Source of the DNA: CAYLPJ01 sp964385465 | Lineage (GTDB): Bacteria > Planctomycetota > Phycisphaerae > SM23-33 | Assembly (NCBI GenBank): GCA_964385465.1 | Contig: CAYLPJ010000088.1 | Coordinates: 1-14,879 of the forward strand | Reading direction: 5' to 3' | DNA length: 14,879 bases | Shown here: positions 9,795 through 14,879 of the stretch, one piece after another | Position numbering within the stretch: position 1 is the stretch's first letter | How the letters are laid out: each line of letters starts with the position of its first letter | The notes under the pieces: model-generated | Told to the model about the DNA's origin: nothing | Seen by the model: only the letters and a program-made list of their open reading frames with translations | Database searches by the model: none | Translations under genes and position numbers: made by a program

Positions 9795-9823
9795 ATTCTG
9801 GCTGGACTCGGCGGGGAAGTCAA
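9795..9823 (-). promoter_or_regulatory. Sigma-70-type promoter for acs
   Basis: On the minus strand TTGACT (9818-9823) is followed after 17 bases by CAGAAT (9795-9800). This is a 5/6 match to the -35 consensus and a 4/6 match to the -10. Transcription would begin near 9788 and run into acs. It sits only 11 bases past the T-run of a minus-strand terminator, as expected for an insulated promoter. Confidence 0.5.
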
Positions 9824-9834
9824 CGGAAAATGGC

Positions 9835-9879
9835 AAAAAGGCCCCGCTGTCGGCCCGGCCGGGCTCCCGCCGGGGCCTT
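9835..9879 (-). terminator. Intrinsic terminator on the minus strand upstream of acs
   Basis: Perfect arms AAGGCCCCG (minus strand, 9879 to 9871) and CGGGGCCTT (9846 to 9838) enclose a GC-rich loop that includes the palindrome GCCCGGCCGGGC. On the minus strand the stem ends in five T residues (9839-9835). It would stop transcripts running antisense through the HEAT gene from the convergent hzsA-like gene before they enter acs. On the plus strand the same hairpin lies in the 5' region of the HEAT lipoprotein gene. Confidence 0.6.
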
Positions 9880-9914
9880 GACCGGGCCGACGCGCCCGCC
9901 AGGATAAGAACATC

Positions 9915-10685
9915 ATGAAATTCAAGGCACTTACGTACGTACTCGCCGCCGCAGTCTTCGCCCTCGCCGGCTGTTCGGACGGGGGGCAACCCGTCGAACG
10001 CAACCGTGAAAAGCTCAAGGCCAAGTCCCCGGCCGCTCGACGCGTTGCCGCCGAGAAGCTCGCCCGCAGCGACCCCGCCGAGGCCGCCGAGGCCGTCGCC
10101 GATCTCGGCCAGGCCGTCGCCGACCCCGAACCCTCCGTCCGCGCCTCGGCCGCGCTGGCGCTGGGGGAGATCGGCGAGCCGGCCAAGCCCGCCGTCCCCG
10201 CGCTGGTCAAGGCCCTCGACGACGACAGCAGGAAGGTCCGCCGCCGGGCCGCCCTGGCGCTGGGCAAGATCGGGCCCGCCGCCGGGGGGGCCGTCCCGCG
10301 GCTTATCCACATGCTCCAGGACTCCGACAAGAAGGCCTGCTGGTGGGCGATCACGGCCCTGGGGGGCATCGGCGAGCCCGCCGCCCGGGCCGTCGGCGAC
10401 CTCGCCCGGCTCATGAACGACCCCGCCGAGCAGGACCGCGTCCGAAGCCGCGCCGCCTGGGCGATCGGGCAGATCGGCCCGGCCGCCCGCACCGCCGTGC
10501 CCGACCTGACCGCCGCACTGGAAGGCCACGATGCCGCACTCCGCGCCGCCGCCGTCACCAGCCTCGGGCAGATCGGCCCCGACGCCGCCGCGGCCCTGCC
10601 CGCCATGCGAACGCTCCTCAAGGACCCCGTAGGCCCCATCCGCGGCATGGCTGCCGAAGCCATCAGGCAAGTCGAGGGGAAGTAG
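9915..10685 (+). CDS. HEAT-repeat lipoprotein
   Basis: This 256-residue protein begins with a lipoprotein signal: KFK, a hydrophobic stretch, and the lipobox LAGC with C20 as the lipidated cysteine. The rest is about six HEAT/PBS-lyase-type repeats. The recurring LGxIG turn appears at residues 83-87, 116-120, 149-153, 184-188 (IGQIG) and 217-221, a period of 33-35 residues. Each repeat combines a PAxxAVPxLxxAL helix with an RxxAAxALGxIG helix. Such alpha-solenoids are protein-binding scaffolds, so this one probably sits on an envelope membrane and binds an unknown partner. HEAT-repeat lipoproteins of this style are common in planctomycetes. AGGA lies ten bases before the ATG. It stands alone on the plus strand, divergent from acs and convergent with the hzsA-like gene, so no operon partner suggests a role. 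Confidence 0.88.
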   Translation: MKFKALTYVLAAAVFALAGCSDGGQPVERNREKLKAKSPAARRVAAEKLARSDPAEAAEAVADLGQAVADPEPSVRASAALALGEIGEPAKPAVPALVKALDDDSRKVRRRAALALGKIGPAAGGAVPRLIHMLQDSDKKACWWAITALGGIGEPAARAVGDLARLMNDPAEQDRVRSRAAWAIGQIGPAARTAVPDLTAALEGHDAALRAAAVTSLGQIGPDAAAALPAMRTLLKDPVGPIRGMAAEAIRQVEGK

Positions 10686-10686
10686 C

Positions 10687-10728
10687 CGCCGGCCCGCGGC
10701 CCACTGCCCGGGACCGGTCGGCCCGGCG
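10687..10728. terminator. Possible shared hairpin between convergent genes
   Basis: The 44-base gap between the two convergent stop codons is bounded by CGCCGG (10687-10692) and CCGGCG (10723-10728), which can pair around a very GC-rich interior. A hairpin here could serve both strands, but there is no T-run on either side, so this is a weak candidate. Confidence 0.25.
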
Positions 10729-10729
10729 A

Positions 10730-13700
10730 TTACTCGTACGCCGTCCCGCCCAGCGGGCCGTTGGGTCGGTGCCAGAACGAGCGGTAGTACCGCTCGTCCA
10801 CGGCGAAGTAGAACTCCAGCGGCTTGCCCTCATGCGTGAAGGTCCCCGAGAGGTGGCCGTTGCGCTGCATCTGGCGGACCCACGCCGCGTGCGGGCGAAA
10901 GCCCGGCAGCTCGACCCGCACCGGGCGCTGCGTGTCGGCCCAGGCGCGGATGCCGGCGAGGATGGCCCGGTAGTCCGGGTCCTCCCTCGTGGCGAACACG
11001 TTCGCGGCCGGCTCGACCGGCGGGATCTCCCAGTTCGGCTGGCGCCGCCCCTCGTGGAAGCCCAGCGCCTTGCGCTTGCGGCAGATGCCCAGCCCCCCGG
11101 CCGAGACCGCCAGCGGCGCACGCAGCAGCAGCGACCGCTCCGGGCGGGTCAGGTTCACCCGCAGGCCCATGCTCTCGCGCTGGTCGGCCGCCATCGGCCC
11201 GCCCTGGATGCCGTAGACGAACAGGTCCAGCTTGGCGGTGCCGTGGCAGCTCCCGCAGCGGCGCTTCAGCAGCTTCGCCTCGACGGGGACGCGGACGTTG
11301 CCGTCGCTGTTCAGCGCCGCGAACGTCCCGCTGTACTGCATCCACGACTCGATCCAGTAGTACACCATCCGCATTTCGCGGTCGGAGAGCTTCACGTCGC
11401 TGTGGCCGCCCTGGAGCATCCGCCAGAGCTTGCTGGCCCCGGCCCCGCAGGACCGCGGCGGGAGGTTGCCCTTGTTGCCGACGCCACCGAACCCGGCCGC
11501 GACGAGCCCGCGCGTCCGCAGCGTGACGTAGGCCTGGTTGAACCACGGCCCGAGCTCGCCGGTGAGCACGACCCCGCCGGCGCGTCTGGCCTGGCTGTGG
11601 CAGCGGGTGCAGTGGCGGTCGAGGATCGGCTGGATGTCGCGGGGAAAGTGGAAGATGTCGGGCACGCCGTCGATGGGCTCGATCCGCGAGGCCGGCCTGC
11701 GGGCGGCCAGGACGTCCGAATACGCCGGCGCGACGTCGGTGCGGTTCTCGTGGCAGCCGACGCAGCCGACCTGCTCGCCCGGCTGGACGGTCACGAAGCT
11801 CTGCATCCGCTTGACCTCGTGGCCGTTGGCGTCCATGGCCACGAAGAACACGCACCGCCCGGCGGGCACCTCGAAGTGTGCCGAGCCGTCCGGCTCGACC
11901 GGCACGTTGCCGAGGACCCGTTCCATGAAGAAGTTGCCGTTGTAGCTGAGGTTCTCCGTGTGCCCGTCGTGGTGGACGGGCTTTGGGAGGATCTCCAGCA
12001 CCAGCAGGTGGTCGACGTCGCCGACCTCGACGCCGTCCATGTTCCGCCCCTTGTGGGCGTCGGTCAGCACCAGCGTGCCGGTCGCCCGCGTCGGCTCGGT
12101 CCGGTCGGCCAGCACCGGCGGGCGCGGGCGGGGGCGGACGGGCCAAGGCTCGTGAATCCACGTCTTGCCATCCCGTCCCGGCTCGACGGCGTGGACCAGC
12201 GTCCGCCGGCCCCGGTCGTCCATCAGGTACAGCCGGTTCTGCTGGCAGACGAGGTACACCCCAGGCGCGACGGGGAAGGGGTCGCGGTAGCCGCTCTTGC
12301 GGTCCAGCCCGGTCTGCGGGGTCAGCCAGCGGATGCTCTCGTGCTCGTCGGGGCCGGCGTTGGGCGTCAGGATGCCCACCGTGCCCACGTGGTCCCCGCT
12401 GCCGTGAGGGTGGGCGATGAAGATCACCTCGTCCATGCCCGGGATGCTCTTGGCGTCGATGAACACCCGACCCTCGTTCATGTTGCCCCAGAACGTCATG
12501 ATCGCCGTGCCGTCCGGGTTGATCGTCCACAGGCCGTGAGGCCAGCCGCGGTCGCGCTCGACGTACTCCCAACGCATGAACAGGACGCGCCCGTCGGGCA
12601 TGACCCACGGCGTGTTCTCGGTCTCCACGTTCGCCGTCAGCGGGCGGATGCCCTCGCCGTCGGGCCCGCAGCGGTGAAGCGTCGCCACCGGGGCGTTCAG
12701 GCAGGGAACCCAGCGCCGGCAGCGGCTGGAGCAGAACACGATGTCCCCGTCCGGCAGGTAGACCGGCTCGATGTCGTCGTCGTTGCCGTCGGTGAGCTGC
12801 CGCATCGACGTCCCCGACGCCCGCCGGCCGGTCGACGGGTCGATCCGCATCTCGTACAGGTGGTTGTGCAGCTCACCCGCCGGGCGGTGGGCGAAGACGA
12901 TCCGCCGGGCGTCGAAGTCCAGCGAGGCGTCGCGGATGCCCGCGTCCCGGTCGGCCAGCAGCTCCCGCTCCGTGCCGTCAGCGAGTTCCAGGATCACCAA
13001 CCGGCTGCGCTTGTGGTGCATCCACGAGTTCGGCCGGTCGCACCAGGTGCCGAAGCTCTCGTACCAGTGCCCGGTGTTCATCGCCGTCCGCTGGGTGAAG
13101 AGGATGCGCTCCACGCCCTCGGCGCGGAGGCGAAGCGCCGCCAGGCGCCGACCGGCCGCGGTCAGCAGGGCCGCCGGATCGGCGCCGTCCCTCGCCGGCG
13201 CGGCCGGGCCCGCCGACGCGATCGCCTCTCGCAGCGCGACGCGGCGGGCCTTCAGGGCCGCGACGGCCTGCCGCACCTGCGCCGTGGCGGTCCCGTCGGC
13301 CAGCTCGTCGGCGACGGCGTCGGCCCGGGGGGCGTTGCGGCACGCCCCGCCCAGCTCCAGCAGCATGGCCGCGTCGGCCAGGCGGGCCGTCACGTTGCGG
13401 TAGCGGGCCATCGCCGCGAACAGCCCCAGCCGCCGGCGCGAGGCCGCCTCGTCGGCGCCCGCCGGCGGGGCCTTGGCGATCCGGGCCAGCGGCGCCCGCG
13501 CGGGGTCGTCGCCGGTAAGCTCATCCAGCATGCCTTTCGCCGCCCGGGTCAGCATCCGACGCTCGATGGCCGCCGCGCCCTCGTCGCGGTACCACGGCAG
13601 CATCTCCTGGCGGTGGCGGCGGGAGACGAACGCCCGAAGGGCCGCGTCCTCGGCCGGGAACGACGCCGGCCAGGCCTTCCCCGCCTTGTATGCCGGGTCC

Positions 13701-13891
13701 AGCCAGAACTTCCCCGCCGGGATGGACTCGCCCCCGCCCCCGGCCCGCCAGGCCAGGTACGCCCGCTTGTACGCCAGCATGGACGCCGCCCAGCCGCCGC
13801 TGACCTCGAACCGGGGCCGATCGGCGCCGACGGCCGCGACGGCGGCCGCCAGAACGACGAGAGCACAGGACAGCGCACGAACAGGCTTCAT
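10730..13891 (-). CDS. HzsA-related secreted multihaem c-type cytochrome
   Basis: This 1053-residue protein has a signal peptide (KPVR, hydrophobic core, likely cleavage after VGA at 23). A helical region of no recognised family covers about 24-260. A beta-propeller-like part with repeated DG and PDG turns covers about 260-590 (for example YLPDGDIVFCSS and VMPDGRVLFMR). A segment resembling the hydrazine synthase alpha middle domain (about 600-710, GTLVLTDAHKGRNMDGVE) is followed by a cytochrome c-like C-terminus. Three haem-binding motifs are visible: CVGCH at 710-714, CTRCH at 761-765 and CGSCH at 879-883. The block LPPRSCGAGASKLWRMLQGG with KLSDREMRMVYYWI is typical of planctomycete relatives. 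No hzsB- or hzsC-like gene is nearby, so hydrazine synthesis is not implied and the function is unknown. The ATG at 13891 has GGAG eight bases upstream. An in-frame ATG at 13954 would spoil the signal peptide. A weak promoter (TTTGCG 13950-13955, TACGAT 13927-13932, 17-base spacer) precedes it. Confidence 0.85.
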   Translation of the reverse strand: MKPVRALSCALVVLAAAVAAVGADRPRFEVSGGWAASMLAYKRAYLAWRAGGGGESIPAGKFWLDPAYKAGKAWPASFPAEDAALRAFVSRRHRQEMLPWYRDEGAAAIERRMLTRAAKGMLDELTGDDPARAPLARIAKAPPAGADEAASRRRLGLFAAMARYRNVTARLADAAMLLELGGACRNAPRADAVADELADGTATAQVRQAVAALKARRVALREAIASAGPAAPARDGADPAALLTAAGRRLAALRLRAEGVERILFTQRTAMNTGHWYESFGTWCDRPNSWMHHKRSRLVILELADGTERELLADRDAGIRDASLDFDARRIVFAHRPAGELHNHLYEMRIDPSTGRRASGTSMRQLTDGNDDDIEPVYLPDGDIVFCSSRCRRWVPCLNAPVATLHRCGPDGEGIRPLTANVETENTPWVMPDGRVLFMRWEYVERDRGWPHGLWTINPDGTAIMTFWGNMNEGRVFIDAKSIPGMDEVIFIAHPHGSGDHVGTVGILTPNAGPDEHESIRWLTPQTGLDRKSGYRDPFPVAPGVYLVCQQNRLYLMDDRGRRTLVHAVEPGRDGKTWIHEPWPVRPRPRPPVLADRTEPTRATGTLVLTDAHKGRNMDGVEVGDVDHLLVLEILPKPVHHDGHTENLSYNGNFFMERVLGNVPVEPDGSAHFEVPAGRCVFFVAMDANGHEVKRMQSFVTVQPGEQVGCVGCHENRTDVAPAYSDVLAARRPASRIEPIDGVPDIFHFPRDIQPILDRHCTRCHSQARRAGGVVLTGELGPWFNQAYVTLRTRGLVAAGFGGVGNKGNLPPRSCGAGASKLWRMLQGGHSDVKLSDREMRMVYYWIESWMQYSGTFAALNSDGNVRVPVEAKLLKRRCGSCHGTAKLDLFVYGIQGGPMAADQRESMGLRVNLTRPERSLLLRAPLAVSAGGLGICRKRKALGFHEGRRQPNWEIPPVEPAANVFATREDPDYRAILAGIRAWADTQRPVRVELPGFRPHAAWVRQMQRNGHLSGTFTHEGKPLEFYFAVDERYYRSFWHRPNGPLGGTAYE

Positions 13892-14009
13892 GGGTCGCGC
13901 TCCGCATGGAGGAAGAACCGCCATCCATCGTACGAAATGCCCCCCGCCACGCAAAGCCGCAACCGCCGGCCGCCGATCGCCGCCGCGGCGGGAAACGCGT
14001 CAAAGCCCC

Positions 14010-14038
14010 TTGACCGCCCGGCCGACAAGAGATACATT
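14010..14038 (+). promoter_or_regulatory. Sigma-70-type promoter for tRNA-Ser
   Basis: TTGACC (14010-14015) and TACATT (14033-14038) are separated by exactly 17 bases. The expected start near 14045 gives a leader of about 14 bases before the mature tRNA at 14059. Confidence 0.65.
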
Positions 14039-14058
14039 GCGCGATGCGAAGACTGCTC

Positions 14059-14147
14059 GGAGAGGTGGCAGAGTGGCTGAATGCGCCGGTTTGCTAAATC
14101 GGTGTACGGGTCATACCGTACCGCGGGTTCGAATCCCGCCCTCTCCG
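14059..14147 (+). tRNA. tRNA-Ser(GCT)
   Basis: This 89-base class II tRNA has acceptor arms GGAGAGG (14059-14065) and CCTCTCC (14140-14146) with discriminator G at 14147. The anticodon stem CCGGT/ATCGG (one G-U pair) encloses the loop TTGCTAA, placing anticodon GCT at 14093-14095, which reads AGC and AGU serine codons. A long variable arm and the T-loop TTCGAAT complete the fold. The 3' CCA is not encoded and must be added. It has its own promoter and terminator, so it is a single-gene unit. Confidence 0.96.
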
Positions 14148-14155
14148 TAGATAGC

Positions 14156-14191
14156 GAAACGCCCGTATGGCTGATCCCATGCGGGCGTTTC
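14156..14191 (+). terminator. Intrinsic terminator of tRNA-Ser
   Basis: The 15-base arms GAAACGCCCGTATGG (14156-14170) and CCATGCGGGCGTTTC (14177-14191) pair with a single A-G mismatch around the loop CTGATC. They start nine bases after the tRNA. The T residues are part of the stem, and only a short T-rich tail follows. Confidence 0.65.
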
Positions 14192-14201
14192 TATGCGCGT
14201 C

Positions 14202-14232
14202 TGGCAGCGTCCGGGCGGGAGTCGAACCCGCC
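14202..14232 (-). other. tRNA 3'-end-like remnant in inverse orientation
   Basis: On the minus strand this reads as a T-arm, GCGGG TTCGACT CCCGC, then CCGGACGCTGCCA, which resembles an acceptor strand ending in CCA. A perfect 7-base hairpin (14238-14244 with 14248-14254) lies just upstream on that strand where a long variable arm would be. The spacing from T-stem to CCA is longer than in a normal tRNA, and no matching 5' acceptor, D-arm or anticodon arm is present. It may be a decayed tRNA or a chance resemblance in GC-rich DNA. The rest of the spacer up to 14424 shows no gene. Confidence 0.3.
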
Positions 14233-14424
14233 GCGAGCCGCCGCGCAGCGGCGGGGCGCCCCGCGGGCTCGACGCCGAGCGCCGGCGAGGCGCCGCGACG
14301 GCCGGCGCGACCCCCGTCTGCCGCGGCAACCCCGCTGTGCAGGCGCCCGCCCGCCGCCGCGGCCATCCCGGCCGTTCCTGCCGGTACCCGACCGACCGGC
14401 CGCCGCGAAACCCGGGCGTTTCCG

Positions 14425-14454
14425 TTGAACGCCGGCGCGTGCGGGTCGTATAAT
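14425..14454 (+). promoter_or_regulatory. Strong sigma-70-type promoter for ssrA
   Basis: TTGAAC (14425-14430) and a perfect TATAAT (14449-14454) are 18 bases apart. Transcription from about 14461 would give a 20-base 5' leader, removed by RNase P to make the mature tmRNA end at 14481. Confidence 0.8.
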
Positions 14455-14480
14455 GGGGGCAGTGACATCTTGACCCATCC

Positions 14481-14830
14481 GGGGGCGAATTGGATTCGAC
14501 CGGACGGAGGAGATGTCGGTGGCGTGCCCAGGTTCCAGGAGGCCTGGTAAAACACCTGGAAAACCCTTTACATGCCAACAATGGTATGCGAATGGCGGCC
14601 TAGATAGGCCTCCCGCTGTCCCGGCCTTGCCCGCGAGGCCGACGGCAGCGACAACCAGCGGGCTTACCGGCGAGGAGTCGGACGGTTACCTCGCCGGGAC
14701 ATCCCGTCGTCCTGGCCGCGAGGGATCGTGTCGCCTCGAGCCCGATCGGCGAGAACCAATAAAGCGACTACGCACGTAGAAGCCGCCATCGAAACGTCAC
14801 GGGACCCGGGTTCGATTCCCGGCGCCTCCA
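14481..14830 (+). ncRNA. ssrA: tmRNA, one-piece form, proteolysis tag ANNGMRMAA
   Basis: Transfer-messenger RNA rescues ribosomes stalled on broken mRNAs and adds a degradation tag, together with SmpB. The 5' end GGGGGCGAATTGGATTCGAC and the 3' end with T-arm GGGTTCGATTCCC followed by CGCCTCCA are diagnostic. Acceptor arms GGGGGCG and CGCCTCC pair with one G-U, and CCA is not encoded. Within it CCAGG/CCTGG pairings form the first pseudoknot. The tag reading frame is 14574-14603: GCC resume codon, eight more codons, TAG stop. TTTA occupies positions -7 to -4 before the resume codon, as in the E. coli molecule. The stop lies in a GGCCT/AGGCC helix. The length of 350 bases is normal, and the order is uninterrupted, so this is not the permuted two-piece form. 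Confidence 0.96.
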
Positions 14831-14866
14831 TTCGACTCGCGTGGGCGAAAGCCCTCGCGAGCCGAA
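14831..14866 (+). terminator. Hairpin terminator candidate after ssrA
   Basis: Directly after the tmRNA, 16-base arms at 14831-14846 and 14851-14866 pair with two mismatches around a GAAA tetraloop. No T-run follows in the visible sequence. Position and stability suggest a terminator or 3' processing structure. Confidence 0.55.
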
Positions 14867-14879
14867 TGTCCCGAGCGAG

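Noticed and set aside
9878..9906. TTGACC followed by AGGATA as a promoter for the HEAT lipoprotein
   Set aside because: The -10 match is poor, and a start there would leave almost no leader before the ATG at 9915. The -35 also overlaps the terminator stem.
10000..10680. DNA repeats within the HEAT gene considered as a separate repeat array
   Set aside because: The periodicity of about 100 bases is the coding echo of the 33-35 residue HEAT repeats, with diverged bases and no spacer structure.
13892..13954. Upstream ATG extending the HzsA-related protein by 21 residues
   Set aside because: The extension would put a polar stretch in front of a good signal peptide, whereas the ATG at 13891 has a well-spaced GGAG.
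14094..14581. Several open frames covering tRNA-Ser and the spacer, with peptides such as GGIRTRGTV
   Set aside because: These are the familiar spurious translations of tRNA genes and their GC-rich flanks.
14513..14779. Open frame of 88 codons within the ssrA region
   Set aside because: It lies inside the tmRNA, whose structure fully explains the sequence.

Overview
The window is GC-rich bacterial DNA. The combination of a hydrazine-synthase-alpha-like multihaem protein, a HEAT-repeat lipoprotein and an acetate-handling gene set suggests a member of the Planctomycetota, perhaps of the Phycisphaerae. That placement is inferred from gene content and style only, because no rRNA or marker gene is present.

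Positions 1-9563 hold seven genes, all on the minus strand and read from right to left: AMP-forming acetyl-CoA synthetase (acs), an OFA-family major facilitator transporter, an adenylate-kinase-like nucleotide kinase, an isochorismatase-fold hydrolase, an AcuC-like zinc deacetylase, a fused ADP-forming acyl-CoA synthetase, and an acetyl-CoA hydrolase/CoA-transferase cut by the left edge. The kinase and hydrolase overlap by 4 bases, and the deacetylase and ADP-forming synthetase are 6 bases apart. The first two gaps (117 and 111 bases) hold GC-rich hairpins. Before the last gene lies a 250-base nested palindrome. Together the genes look like one acetate or short-acid module: uptake, two chemically different routes to acyl-CoA, removal of the AMP made by Acs, control of Acs by lysine deacetylation, and CoA exchange.

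Positions 9564-9914 are a divergent intergenic region. It holds a minus-strand promoter for acs, a structured leader, and a minus-strand intrinsic terminator just upstream of that promoter. Positions 9915-10685 encode a HEAT-repeat lipoprotein on the plus strand. It converges on a 1053-residue secreted HzsA-related protein with three CxxCH motifs, which reads on the minus strand from 13891 to 10730.

The right end is an RNA-gene region on the plus strand: a good promoter, tRNA-Ser(GCT), an intrinsic terminator, a GC-rich spacer containing a tRNA 3'-end-like remnant in inverse orientation, a strong promoter, and a complete one-piece tmRNA gene (ssrA, tag ANNGMRMAA) followed by a hairpin. No CRISPR array, insertion sequence or integrase gene is visible.
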